Assembly: GCF_000159315.1 (NCBI RefSeq) | Contig: NZ_GG669993.1 | Coordinates: 294,380-341,094, forward strand | Direction of reading: 5' to 3' | Length of the DNA: 46,715 nucleotides | Origin: Lentilactobacillus hilgardii DSM 20176 = ATCC 8290 | GTDB lineage: Bacteria > Bacillota > Bacilli > Lactobacillales > Lactobacillaceae | Shown here: positions 27,653-36,968 of the stretch, one piece after another | How the letters are laid out: the number at the start of each line of letters is the position of its first letter | How positions within the stretch are numbered: position 1 is the first letter of the stretch | The notes under the pieces: model-generated | Seen by the model: only the letters and a program-made list of their open reading frames with translations | The model's database searches: none | What the model was told of the DNA's origin: nothing | Translations under genes and position numbers: made by a program

Positions 27653-27776
27653 GAGATTAATTGATCGTTTCCTTTCATAGTCATTTTATCGAGTAAAAAT
27701 AAGGACTAAATTTATTGTAACCGAAAATGTAGAACTCGTCAGATGGACAAATAATTCGTTTGAGTTTTAAGGAGGC

Positions 27777-27830
27777 AAAATAAACAAACACCACTAACAT
27801 GTCACTTTGCGAGTGGTGTTTGTTTATTTT
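27777..27830. terminator. Bidirectional terminator after the mevalonate operon
   Basis: A perfect 19-bp inverted repeat, AAAATAAACAAACACCACT (27777-27795) against its complement (27812-27830), with a 16-base loop, just past the fni stop codon. Confidence 0.8.
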
Positions 27831-27840
27831 AAGAAAATGA

Positions 27841-28872
27841 TCAATAAGTTAAATGCCTTTGTTCCAAGTATGACGCTAGGGACAGCGGTAAAATCAATTT
27901 CTTCTTTTGCAGTTCAGTAATATTCTTTGAGTTAGTCAGCATCATAATAGTCTTTAACCCATATTGCCATTGTTCAATAACCCTAATGACTTCATCAATA
28001 TTTTCGTGGATAACCAGATGTAGAAACGTCCCGGCAACACCGACTGCATGACTTCCCAGCGCTAGGCATTTGGCAATATCAGAGGGAGATTTAATGCCAC
28101 CAGAAGCCAGAACAGTCAAGCGGTCTTGGAAAGGCCGACTTTCCATTAAAGATTCCGGCGTTGTTAATCCCCAATTTTTAAGGTAAGCCATCTCTTTATC
28201 ACGTCGCCGAAAGTTTTCAATTTCAGCAAAATCAGTTCCACCGTGGCCACTAACATTTACATAGCCAACACCCAGGTCAGCCAGTTGCTGGATAGTCTCA
28301 CGGCTCATTCCAAAGCCGACTTCTTTAACAATAACCGGTACTGAAAGGCCCTCAACAATTTGCTTAATGTTGGTTAAAAAGTTAAATTGGCGGTCGCCTT
28401 CCGGCATAATGAGTTCCTGAGCAGGGTTAACGTGAAGTTCCAAAGCATCTGCATCAATCATAGCTACTGCATGCCTGGCGTCATCGACCGTTTTATCGGC
28501 ACCTATATTGGCAAATAAAAGGCCGTCCGGATTAACCTCACGGGCAACCGTAAACGTTTCAACCAAAGAAGCGTCACCCAGAGCTACACTTTGAGAGCCA
28601 ACCGCCATGGCAAGTCCTGTTTTTTTCGCGATTGTTGCCAATTTTTGATTAATATCCTTTGTATGCGGACTGCCACCCGAAATTGCTTCAATGTAGAAGG
28701 GAATTTGAAGGTTTATCGGCCCAATCTTAGTTGAAAGATCAATTTCAGATAGTGCATACTTTGGCAAACTTTGATGAACAAATCTAAGTGGGGCAAAAAC
28801 ATCGGTATCCTGATAAAACTTTTCAGCTAACGAAATATGTTCGTCTTTTCGATGTGAATGTTTTGATATCAT
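27841..28872 (-). CDS. fni: Type 2 isopentenyl-diphosphate delta-isomerase
   Basis: FMN- and NADPH-dependent enzyme that interconverts isopentenyl and dimethylallyl diphosphate, the last step of the pathway encoded here. 343 residues with a TIM-barrel flavoprotein pattern: RKDEHI near the start, FYIEAISGGS, VGSQSVALG, VIVKEVGFGMS, VNVSGHGGTDFA and LASGGIKSPSDIAKCLALG. The ATG overlaps the mvaK2 stop codon (ATGA) with AAGGAG upstream, so the two are translationally coupled. Confidence 0.95.
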   Translation of the reverse strand: MISKHSHRKDEHISLAEKFYQDTDVFAPLRFVHQSLPKYALSEIDLSTKIGPINLQIPFYIEAISGGSPHTKDINQKLATIAKKTGLAMAVGSQSVALGDASLVETFTVAREVNPDGLLFANIGADKTVDDARHAVAMIDADALELHVNPAQELIMPEGDRQFNFLTNIKQIVEGLSVPVIVKEVGFGMSRETIQQLADLGVGYVNVSGHGGTDFAEIENFRRRDKEMAYLKNWGLTTPESLMESRPFQDRLTVLASGGIKSPSDIAKCLALGSHAVGVAGTFLHLVIHENIDEVIRVIEQWQYGLKTIMMLTNSKNITELQKKKLILPLSLASYLEQRHLTY

Positions 28873-29960
28873 TTTGTCTCCTTAGCAAGATCAATAACGG
28901 GGTGAACTCTTAAAGACAATCTGGTAATGCCATTTTCTTCCCAACGTTTAATAAGTGATTTAATATTTTGATTTTTATCGATAACGACAATGCCGCAATC
29001 ACCGCCACCGGCTCCCGAAGATTTTGCTGCTGCTGAATGAGCAACCGCAATATCACACATTTTTTTGAGGGTCGGCGTTTCAATTTGAACCTTTGAGAAA
29101 TCCGCCAAACGCTTAAGGATCTCACGATTTTTTTGAATGCCTGCTTGAATGGTCGATAAGCTTCCATTCTTGAAACCGTCGATCAAATCATTTAAACACC
29201 TCTTGCTGTCAATTAAGAATTGATTGTAAGTTTCATGCTGACGGCTTTTTGAAATGGCCACTTTGTCAACCAAATGCGAAGTTGAGGCAGGAGATCCTGT
29301 CCAACCGATAATCAATCGAAGATTTTCCGGTGGCGTTAATTGTGTAATTGTCAAATTAGGCCATGGCTGGTCAACTAATTCTGTCAGACTTTGTTGACGA
29401 TGAGCAGCCATTAACCAATTACGGTCAAATGATTGGTAGGCGATCCAGCCCCCATAGACACTCGCGGCCACATCGCCCAAAGACCCGTTTCCCTGAACAT
29501 CCAAGTGAGCGATTGCCGATAGTTTGAAAAGTTTACTCTTGGTCAAAGGAATCTGATAAAACTCACAAAGTGCTTTCACAGTTGCAACTGTCACAGCTGC
29601 TGATGATCCCAAACCATATTTTTTGCCATTCGGACTATCCAAATCGCTATTAACACGAAGATCATAAACTGCCATCCGTCGGCCAAGTGTCTGGGCATAT
29701 TCTTCTGTTAACCGAATAGCAGAAATAATGTAATTAAATGTATTGTCCCGGTTATCGAGAATCATCTGATCCCCCTGACGCCGCCAGAAAACCGAATCTT
29801 CACGGTATTGTTTGGAGACAATGCTCCCAAAGGACTTGCTCCGAGAAATTTCAACAGTCACAAATTGATCCAAGGCGACAATAATTGACGGGTATCCGGT
29901 TTCAACCACGGCATATTCACCCGCAATGTATAATTTTCCTGGAGCCTTAGCGGTTATCAA
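28869..29960 (-). CDS. mvaK2: Phosphomevalonate kinase
   Basis: GHMP kinase that converts phosphomevalonate to diphosphomevalonate. 363 residues. APGKLYIAGEYAVVE at the start, the ATP-binding GLGSSAAVTVATV near 105 and SGAGGGDCGIVV near the end are typical. The start chosen is TTG 29960, 9 bases after AAAGGA, giving MITAKAPGKLYIAGEY as in homologues; a TTG at 29978 would place the Shine-Dalgarno inside the gene. Twenty bases separate it from mvaD. Confidence 0.95.
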   Translation of the reverse strand: MITAKAPGKLYIAGEYAVVETGYPSIIVALDQFVTVEISRSKSFGSIVSKQYREDSVFWRRQGDQMILDNRDNTFNYIISAIRLTEEYAQTLGRRMAVYDLRVNSDLDSPNGKKYGLGSSAAVTVATVKALCEFYQIPLTKSKLFKLSAIAHLDVQGNGSLGDVAASVYGGWIAYQSFDRNWLMAAHRQQSLTELVDQPWPNLTITQLTPPENLRLIIGWTGSPASTSHLVDKVAISKSRQHETYNQFLIDSKRCLNDLIDGFKNGSLSTIQAGIQKNREILKRLADFSKVQIETPTLKKMCDIAVAHSAAAKSSGAGGGDCGIVVIDKNQNIKSLIKRWEENGITRLSLRVHPVIDLAKETK

Positions 29961-29980
29961 GTGATCATTTCCTTTCAAAA

Positions 29981-30967
29981 TTATAAATATTGAACTCCTG
30001 GTCCAGGCTTTGCAATAATAACGTTTTGATCACCTAAGACCTGTGCAAAGGTTGCGGAGATTTTTGCAACCGTTGACTGCTGACAAAGAACTTTAACGTT
30101 TGGACCGGCATCAATTGTGTAATAACACTCGGTTCCTTGGTGACGAAGCTGCTTGACCAAATTCATAATTGCCAATGTTTGACCATTGAAATATGTAAAA
30201 CTGGGATCAGCGCTTAAAGTCAATGCATGCATTCGCATCGCGTTGAGTTCACTAATCTTACCAAAACGGGTAAAATCACCCTTTTCAATAGCCGATTTTA
30301 ACTGAAGAAGATCGGCCTGACAGGTTTTTACCCAAGCCGGATAGTAGGGTGAAGTTGTCACAGACAGGTGCATCCCTTGTCGACTCGAAACAGCTTTTTG
30401 ACCACGTTCGACGGTCAGTGCAACAACTCGAATATCATTTAAGCCGGTGTCTGGTAATGGCTTGGCGTATGAATCGGCATCATTTGTTCCTCGTTGCCAT
30501 TCAACAAAATGACCAAACACAGACCGACATGCAGATCCGGAACCACGTCTGGCAAGTTTGGAAAGTTCAGTTGCATCCAGATGAAGCCCAGCTGCCTTAC
30601 TGGCTGATGCTGCGAGTGCGGCAAAGGCCGAAGCCGATGATGCCAAGCCTGCAGCGGTAGGGACGTGGTTCGTAGAAGAAATTGATGCAGGTATGGCAAT
30701 TTGTGCCTTGCCTCTCACAATTTCCAAGAAGTCACGAACCCGCTGACGACTTTTTTCAGAAGGTATCTGGCCATCGATTATGATCTGATCGGTTGATAAC
30801 GATTCGTCGAACCGAACAGTAGTGTCCGTATAAAAATGATCCAGGGTCAACGATAAACTACTGGTGTAAGGGATGATTAACGATTCGTCCTTCTTCCCCC
30901 AATATTTAATGAGTGCGATATTAGTATGGGCCCGTGCAGTGACGGGATTATTTGACAAGGTTGCCAT
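29981..30967 (-). CDS. mvaD: Diphosphomevalonate decarboxylase
   Basis: ATP-dependent decarboxylation of diphosphomevalonate to isopentenyl diphosphate. 328 residues. ARAHTNIALIKYWGK at the N-terminus, PTAAGLASSASAFAAL as the GHMP ATP-binding loop and RRGSGSACRSVFGHFVEW as the decarboxylase signature. ATG 30967 is chosen because TTGGAG stands upstream and the family starts here; the open frame extends 20 codons further, into mvaK1. Overlaps the end of mvaK1 by 20 bases. Confidence 0.95.
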   Translation of the reverse strand: MATLSNNPVTARAHTNIALIKYWGKKDESLIIPYTSSLSLTLDHFYTDTTVRFDESLSTDQIIIDGQIPSEKSRQRVRDFLEIVRGKAQIAIPASISSTNHVPTAAGLASSASAFAALAASASKAAGLHLDATELSKLARRGSGSACRSVFGHFVEWQRGTNDADSYAKPLPDTGLNDIRVVALTVERGQKAVSSRQGMHLSVTTSPYYPAWVKTCQADLLQLKSAIEKGDFTRFGKISELNAMRMHALTLSADPSFTYFNGQTLAIMNLVKQLRHQGTECYYTIDAGPNVKVLCQQSTVAKISATFAQVLGDQNVIIAKPGPGVQYL

Positions 30968-31925
30968 TGTTATCTCCAATTGAAAATTCATAATTTGTGA
31001 AAGATTGAATCCATGTTTGAGTGGCACCGGCCTTAAGCAACTCAGTCGCCACTCTTTGAGCGTCTACCTGATTTTCAACAATTGAAATCATACAACCACC
31101 AAGTCCGCTCCCGGTTAATTTGGCACCAAGTGCACCATTTTGAATTGCAATACGGCAAAAATTGTCCAATTTCCGAGTACTGACACCCAGTTTTGACAGA
31201 TTATATTGGGACTGGGTCATCAAGCGGCCTAAGCGCTGCTCATCTGATATCTGCAATGCATGGCGGGCGTCCTTGGCAATTTGGGCCAACTGCTCAATTA
31301 AGGGTTTTGCAAATTCCGGTTGATCAAGTAAATTATCGTGAACCATCGACACTGCTTCGCCGGTTTTTCCCTTAATACCACTGTCAGCAATTACTAAAGA
31401 AGACTTGGATAAATTAAAGTCGATTTGTTCGTTAATTTCATTTCGAATGAACCACACCGGTGTATCGGAACTGGCCGTTGCAGTATCCAAACCGCTCGGA
31501 TTACCATGAGTAATCTTTTCCTCAACTTCGGCCAATTCAAGAAGCCGGTCACGAGTTAGAGGGGCTTCAAAAAGGTTAAAGAATACCCGAACAATCGCAA
31601 CAGCTGTTGCTGCTGAAGAACCCATCCCTCTTTCAGATGGAATTTTACTATCGATCTCAAGATGGAAATTCAAGTCGGTTGCATTGAAAATCGTTAACAA
31701 TTCGTGAATAAGCACACTAACACCTTTTAAGTTATCAGCCATTTCACTTATGGGGCCATCAAAGTAACGGCAATTAATGGTCTGACCGGTAACATTGGTC
31801 TTAATACTGGTGTGGACATCTACGTTATATAGCGGCAGGGCAATAGCAGGCTTTCCATAAACCACACTATGTTCACCGAACCAAATTATTTTTGCATAGC
31901 TTTTCGCTTTCGCATTTTCTTTCAA
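30948..31925 (-). CDS. mvaK1: Mevalonate kinase
   Basis: First kinase of the lower mevalonate pathway. 325 residues, GHMP fold: KSYAKIIWFGEHSVVYGKPAIALPL near the start, RGMGSSAATAVAIV as the ATP-binding loop, HGNPSGLDTA with the catalytic aspartate, and LTGSGLGGCMI near the end. The start is TTG; no ATG fits. The upstream signal (GTGAGCGGAT) is a poor Shine-Dalgarno, so translation may be modest. First gene of the four-gene operon. Confidence 0.94.
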   Translation of the reverse strand: MKENAKAKSYAKIIWFGEHSVVYGKPAIALPLYNVDVHTSIKTNVTGQTINCRYFDGPISEMADNLKGVSVLIHELLTIFNATDLNFHLEIDSKIPSERGMGSSAATAVAIVRVFFNLFEAPLTRDRLLELAEVEEKITHGNPSGLDTATASSDTPVWFIRNEINEQIDFNLSKSSLVIADSGIKGKTGEAVSMVHDNLLDQPEFAKPLIEQLAQIAKDARHALQISDEQRLGRLMTQSQYNLSKLGVSTRKLDNFCRIAIQNGALGAKLTGSGLGGCMISIVENQVDAQRVATELLKAGATQTWIQSFTNYEFSIGDNNGNLVK

Positions 31926-32241
31926 TCTTTATCCGCTCACTTTCAAACAGTTCAATTTTATCATAATTTAAGCGCAGAAAGAATCGTAACCATTTTTTTA
32001 AAATATTCATAAAAAATAGAGATTAAGTAATCATAAATAATCGGGGATGATGATTACTTAATCCACACTAAATTAAGTTGACAGCAATTGATTATTTTGA
32101 ATTGTTTCTTAGTATATAAAAATATCAATCTCGTTCACGCTTATTTTCAGTAGCCTAACACATCTTGACTGTAGTAACATAGTAAATAGTGTATTGTTTA
32201 AGAATCATTATTAAAAATTAAACGATTTTGGTGAAACAATT
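31926..32241. other. Divergent intergenic region between mvaK1 and dinG
   Basis: 316 bases of AT-rich non-coding DNA. It contains the 14-bp inverted repeat at 32021-32063. Promoter-like pieces on the plus strand are TTGATT (32090) with TAGTAT (32112), spaced 16, and TTGACT (32170) with a weak -10. On the minus strand TATGAT (31970-31965) lies before mvaK1. None is strong enough to call. Confidence 0.4.
32021..32063. repeat. Perfect 14-bp inverted repeat ahead of the mevalonate operon
   Basis: GATTAAGTAATCAT (32021-32034) is repeated in inverted form as ATGATTACTTAATC (32050-32063) with a 15-base spacer. Read on the minus strand, the hairpin is followed by TCTATTTTTT, so it could terminate or attenuate transcription towards mvaK1. 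As DNA it could also be an operator. Confidence 0.6.
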
Positions 32242-35079
32242 ATGAACTCAAAAACAACTTATGCGGTTGTTGATATAGAGACAACCGGAACAGATATGAG
32301 TGTTGACAATCGAATTATTCAGTTCAGCTGCACGTTGGTGGCTCACGGTAAAATTGTTGAAACGTATGTGAGTGATATTAATCCTCAGCGTGAGGTACCC
32401 GAACGAATTATTCAATTGACCGGCATTACGCCTGAACGATTAAAGAAGGCACCTACTTTTGATCAGGTATCTTCTAAATTATATAAACTTTTAAGTGGAA
32501 CAGTCTTTGTTGCTCATAACGTTAATTTTGATTTTCCGTTTCTCAACGGTGAATTTCAACGCGTGGGGTATCCCGAATTGGACATCGAGGCTATTGATAC
32601 CGTTACTTTAAGTCAAATTCTGTTACCGACACTCTCAAGCTATCGGCTTCAGGACCTTAGCACCTACTTTAATATTATTCACAATCATCCCCACACTGCT
32701 GATAGTGACGCACTGGCAACTGCCAAACTTCTGTTAATACTACTTCGACAGGTTAAGATGCTGCCTCGAAGAACGCTTGAACAAATCATTCAGATTAATC
32801 CTTCATTACCACTTGATACGATGAAAGTTTTTATACAGGTTAATGATGAAAATCGGTCAGAATCCTTAGCAGAAAAATTGCCAGATCAACTTAAATTATC
32901 GGCTGGATTGGTTTTACGAAAACGGGAGCCGGTTTTAAATGAACGTCAGAACAAAACGACGGAAGCCAAATTCCCAAAGACCCGAACTGCTAAATCCAAA
33001 ATTTTACCGCCTCATTTGGAATCCCGAATTGAACAGAACAAGATGATGAACATGATTTACAACAACTATGCCAGCGATGGTCATCATCCTGCCAAGCCAC
33101 TCGTTATCGAGGCACCAACCGGTATTGGAAAAAGTTTGGGTTATAGTTTACCTTTCAGTTATTTGGCAAGCGCGCAAAAGCCCGTTGTCATTAGTACAGC
33201 AACGACTTATCTGCAGTTTCAGCTTCAAAATCAAACACTGCCATTATTGAATCAGAGTCTGCCTTTCAAAATTAACAGTGTTATTTTGAAAGGGGCCAGT
33301 CACTACATTGATCTTAACAAGTTCCGTCATTTATTATTTGTTGCCGATAGTTCCGTTCAAACCGCATTCATTAAAGCGCAAATATTAGTTTGGCTGACAA
33401 TGACGACTACTGGAGATCTTGACGAACTGCACTTGAACGTGGAACAAACGCCATTTGTTTGGACAATTCAACATTCCGGAGTAAAGTGGCTCGATGCGAA
33501 TTCACCTTTTTATGATGAAGACTTTTTACGATATAATTTAAAAAAGGCTCAGAATGCCGACTTTATTATCGTAAATCACAGCTATTTGCTAAAAAACTGG
33601 CAGTTCTTTAGTGGCTTCCCAGTTAAACCATACTTATTAATTGATGAAACCCAGCAATTTGCTGAAACAGCGATCCGAAATAATCAAAAACAAATCAATC
33701 CTTTGACCGTTATGTCAGCGGTTAATCGGGTCCGAGGTGATATTCAGGAAGGCCATTATAAAAGTGCGAGGGATGCCTTTTCCGGCAACAGTGTTTTAAA
33801 CAACTCTGCTGACGATCTTGATGAATCCCTAAATCAAATTAAAAGCCTGCTCAAGCAGTTGACCCATCGTCTATATAGCCAGATGATTGCTAATCAACAG
33901 CTCCACAAAAATGCCAGCTTCTTTGTGCGGCTCATTCCAATCAGCGACCTTAAGGCCATCATTAACGAAAATCGCGAAACCATTACCCGGCTTCAGGATA
34001 AACAGTCCGAAGTTGAAGACCTGTTAATTCGATTAAACTCTGAGATCGATCATTCTACTGATGCGTTCACTAATCGTGATTACTCCAGTATATATGACTT
34101 TTATGAGGACTTTAACGAGTTTGCTGAAAAACTGACATTTTTGCTCTCCACCATTGATATGGATGAATCAGCAATTAATCAAAATGTTGTTTGGGTAACT
34201 GTCAATCATGTAAAAGACATTAACAGTTTTACAATTAATCAAGGCATTTTAAAAACCGAAGATTACTTGAATCACCGCATCTATGCATCATTTGAGCCTC
34301 CAACTTTCACAGGCGCCACGATTTTTTCATCAAGACGATCCCAATTTATTTTCAACTTACTGGGAATCGATCGAAAGGCTGCCTCTGTTAGGAGGCTTCA
34401 AAGTGACTTTGATCCTAAAAATCAAGCGCGAATCTATCTAATTGATAAGCAGTCAAGGGAACACTTTATAACCAACTCTGATGATTATCTGCAACAGGTT
34501 GCACAGTCAATCGAAAAAATTTATCAAGCCTCGCCCCGGCAAACCCTAGTACTGTTTAATTCATTAAAAGCAATTGAAAAAACACATCAATTTCTTTCTA
34601 AAGACGGTTTTACGGCCACTCATCTGGTATTAGCTCAAGGCGTTAACGGTACCGCTGCCCGCTTAAGCAAGCAGTTTATTCATAATGAGCCGGCTATTTT
34701 ATTGGGAGCCAACACATTCTGGGAGGGTGTCGATTTTCCCGCTCATTTATTGGAAAATTTGATTATTGCTCAGCTTCCATTCAATACGCCGGAAGATCCG
34801 TATAATCATGCGCTTTACTCAGTTGAACGTAGTAAGGGCAAGAATCCGTTCTATAGTTTGGCTTTGCCTAAGGCAACACTAAGGCTACGCCAGGGAATGG
34901 GACGACTATTACGAACAAAGGCTGATTATGGCACTATTTTTGTATTGGACCCAAGGTTAACAACCAAACGCTATGGACAAACAATTTTGACCAACTTAAA
35001 AAATGAGATTCCTGTGATGACCGGACAACTTGACGATTGTATTAATGACATGGTTAAGTTTTTTGAAAGCAGGAATTAA
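32242..35079 (+). CDS. dinG: DinG family protein: DEDD exonuclease fused to a helicase
   Basis: 945 residues, as in Gram-positive DinG. The N-terminal DnaQ-like exonuclease (1-170) has VVDIETTGTD, HNVNFDFPF and HTADSDALAT. The XPD/DinG superfamily 2 helicase part has Walker A APTGIGKS (291-298), the DEAH-box equivalent LLIDETQQF and QGMGRLLR near the end. The four cysteines of the E. coli DinG iron-sulphur cluster are not present. The Staphylococcus aureus homologue behaves as an exonuclease rather than a helicase, so helicase activity should not be assumed. Followed by ypmB, as in B. subtilis. Confidence 0.92.
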   Translation: MNSKTTYAVVDIETTGTDMSVDNRIIQFSCTLVAHGKIVETYVSDINPQREVPERIIQLTGITPERLKKAPTFDQVSSKLYKLLSGTVFVAHNVNFDFPFLNGEFQRVGYPELDIEAIDTVTLSQILLPTLSSYRLQDLSTYFNIIHNHPHTADSDALATAKLLLILLRQVKMLPRRTLEQIIQINPSLPLDTMKVFIQVNDENRSESLAEKLPDQLKLSAGLVLRKREPVLNERQNKTTEAKFPKTRTAKSKILPPHLESRIEQNKMMNMIYNNYASDGHHPAKPLVIEAPTGIGKSLGYSLPFSYLASAQKPVVISTATTYLQFQLQNQTLPLLNQSLPFKINSVILKGASHYIDLNKFRHLLFVADSSVQTAFIKAQILVWLTMTTTGDLDELHLNVEQTPFVWTIQHSGVKWLDANSPFYDEDFLRYNLKKAQNADFIIVNHSYLLKNWQFFSGFPVKPYLLIDETQQFAETAIRNNQKQINPLTVMSAVNRVRGDIQEGHYKSARDAFSGNSVLNNSADDLDESLNQIKSLLKQLTHRLYSQMIANQQLHKNASFFVRLIPISDLKAIINENRETITRLQDKQSEVEDLLIRLNSEIDHSTDAFTNRDYSSIYDFYEDFNEFAEKLTFLLSTIDMDESAINQNVVWVTVNHVKDINSFTINQGILKTEDYLNHRIYASFEPPTFTGATIFSSRRSQFIFNLLGIDRKAASVRRLQSDFDPKNQARIYLIDKQSREHFITNSDDYLQQVAQSIEKIYQASPRQTLVLFNSLKAIEKTHQFLSKDGFTATHLVLAQGVNGTAARLSKQFIHNEPAILLGANTFWEGVDFPAHLLENLIIAQLPFNTPEDPYNHALYSVERSKGKNPFYSLALPKATLRLRQGMGRLLRTKADYGTIFVLDPRLTTKRYGQTILTNLKNEIPVMTGQLDDCINDMVKFFESRN

Positions 35080-35103
35080 GGTTATCCCGATAAGTTGATT
35101 ATT

Positions 35104-35112
35104 TGATATAAT
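35104..35112 (+). promoter_or_regulatory. Extended -10 promoter ahead of ypmB
   Basis: TGA-TATAAT, identical to the degV element, without a recognisable -35. The ~95-base leader contains ATGTGG (35122-35127) complementary to CCACAT (35164-35169). Confidence 0.4.
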
Positions 35113-35214
35113 AAAAAATGTATGTGGAAACTAGTTAAAATCTGTTACCAGTATTCTTTTCAGCCACATGTTTTATGAGGTACCGTCAATCAAATTATTT
35201 GAAAGGAAAATGTC

Positions 35215-35721
35215 ATGCAACGAGAACGGCGAATTAAGCGTGAGCCCAAAGTTAAACTCAGATGGATTATCATCTTGCTGATTTTTATTCTGGGTTTTAC
35301 AACATTTATCATTATCCATCAGGCTGAAAAGCCGATGGCAACTGCACGAAGTCAGACGATTTCGATTGCAAAAAAATACGCTGATTTAAAATCAGCAAAT
35401 ACCTTTTACTCGGCTAACCTTGGTAAAACTTATTATTCGGTTGCCGGTAAGACTAATAAAAACAAGCCGGTGTATGTCATCGTTGCTAAAAAGGGTGGTA
35501 ATGTAACGGTTGTTAATCAACGTGCAGGATTAAGCGAAACCCAGATTAGAAATCGGATTCAACAATTAAAGCGGCCAAAAAAGATTAACAATGTCGGCTT
35601 AACGCTGATCAACAACAAGCCTTACTGGGTTATCAGTTACATTAATTCCAGTAACAATTTGTGTTTTGCGACTTTGAACTTTAAATCAGGGTCAGTTAAA
35701 AAATTGATTGAAAATATTTAG
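35215..35721 (+). CDS. YpmB family membrane-anchored protein (DUF5590)
   Basis: 168 residues. A basic cytoplasmic start (residues 1-16), one transmembrane helix at about 17-34, then an extracytoplasmic part with two PepSY-like repeats (ANTFYSANLGKTYYSVAGK; YWVISYINSSNNLCFATLNF). Position between dinG and aspB matches B. subtilis ypmB, whose role is unknown. AAAGGA precedes the ATG. Probably cotranscribed with aspB 26 bases downstream. Confidence 0.82.
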   Translation: MQRERRIKREPKVKLRWIIILLIFILGFTTFIIIHQAEKPMATARSQTISIAKKYADLKSANTFYSANLGKTYYSVAGKTNKNKPVYVIVAKKGGNVTVVNQRAGLSETQIRNRIQQLKRPKKINNVGLTLINNKPYWVISYINSSNNLCFATLNFKSGSVKKLIENI

Positions 35722-35747
35722 ACGTAGATTATGAAAGGGAAAAAACA

Positions 35748-36968
35748 ATGAAATTTTCAAATCGGGCAATGCAAGTTAAGCCTTCGGCAACGGTTGGCGT
35801 GTCAAATAGAGCTAAAGCAATGATCAGAAATGGGATTGACGTTATTAACTTAGGCATTGGGGAACCAGATTTTACTACTCCAAAAGTTATTGCGACTGCT
35901 GCAATTGATGCCATTCAACATGGTAAGACCAGCTTTTATACGCCTGCAAGCGGGTTACCCGATCTAAAAAGGGCAATTGTCGACCGAATTCAAGCAGATT
36001 ATCATGTTAATTACGCGCCTGAACAAATTAGTGTAACTAATGGTGCCAAGATGGCTCTTTACGTTATCATGCAGGCATTGGTTGACAACGGGGATGAAGT
36101 CTTAATGCCCAAACCCAGTTGGGTTAGTTACAGTCAGCAGGTCTCACTGGCAGGTGGGACACCAATCCTTGTTGATACAAATGCCGAATTTAAGATCACA
36201 ACGGATAGCCTGAATAGAGTTGTTAATGATCATACACGGCTTCTGGTGATTAATTCACCTCAGAATCCAACCGGAACCGTCTATTCAAAAGCAGAGTTAC
36301 AAACAATTGGCCAGTGGGCGGTTGATCATCATGTTCTTTTAATTGCCGATGACATTTACGGAAAACTGGTCTATAACGAAACCAAATTTTATTCACTGAT
36401 TCAATGTGGTAAACAAATTGCGAAATCCACTATTCTAGTAAACGGTGTTTCCAAGGCATACTCAATGACCGGCTGGCGAATTGGATACGTGGCTGCTGTT
36501 CCCGAAATTATCAGCAAAATCAATGCGATTCTTTCACATTCAACCGGGAATCCGGCTACAGTTAGCCAGTACGCTGCAATTGCAGCATTTAGATCCGATC
36601 AAACAGAAGTTGAAACAATGCGTCAGGCGTTTGAAAAACGTTTAAATACGATTTATCCATTATTGCAACAAGTACCGGGATTTCATATTGAACAAAAACC
36701 GGAAGGGGCATTTTACCTCTTTCCAAACGTTGAAGAGGCCATGAACATTGTTGGTGTCGACACTTCATCACAATTAGTTGAACTCCTTTTAAATGAAGCT
36801 CACGTTGCTGTTGTGGACGGTGGTGCTTTTGGTATGTCCGATTACTTAAGATTAAGTTATGCAACCGGCATGGAAGACCTAAAAATTGCCGTTAAACGTA
36901 TTAACACGTTCATGACCCATTATTTAGAAAAAAAAGTATCTGGAGGAATTTCCATTGAGACAAATTAA
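35748..36968 (+). CDS. aspB: Aspartate aminotransferase (class I)
   Basis: PLP-dependent transaminase converting oxaloacetate and glutamate to aspartate and 2-oxoglutarate. 406 residues. NLGIGEPDF near the start, NSPQNPTG near 169, DDIYG near 201 and the cofactor lysine Lys236 in [16 protein letters not shown]. Its end overlaps the start of asnS by 14 bases, placing aspartate synthesis upstream of asparaginyl-tRNA charging. No T-box is present in the short upstream gap. Exact amino acid specificity within the class is inferred from synteny. Confidence 0.92.
   Translation: MKFSNRAMQVKPSATVGVSNRAKAMIRNGIDVINLGIGEPDFTTPKVIATAAIDAIQHGKTSFYTPASGLPDLKRAIVDRIQADYHVNYAPEQISVTNGAKMALYVIMQALVDNGDEVLMPKPSWVSYSQQVSLAGGTPILVDTNAEFKITTDSLNRVVNDHTRLLVINSPQNPTGTVYSKAELQTIGQWAVDHHVLLIADDIYGKLVYNETKFYSLIQCGKQIAKSTILVNGVSKAYSMTGWRIGYVAAVPEIISKINAILSHSTGNPATVSQYAAIAAFRSDQTEVETMRQAFEKRLNTIYPLLQQVPGFHIEQKPEGAFYLFPNVEEAMNIVGVDTSSQLVELLLNEAHVAVVDGGAFGMSDYLRLSYATGMEDLKIAVKRINTFMTHYLEKKVSGGISIETN

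Noticed and set aside
27770-27776. Isolated AAGGAGG on the plus strand between yaaA and fni
   Set aside because: No in-frame start codon with an open frame follows; it runs straight into the 19-bp terminator repeat. It may be a relic but nothing supports a gene.
35722-35747. T-box riboswitch controlling aspB-asnS
   Set aside because: The gap is only 26 bases and neither it nor the ypmB leader shows the T-box sequence or specifier stem.
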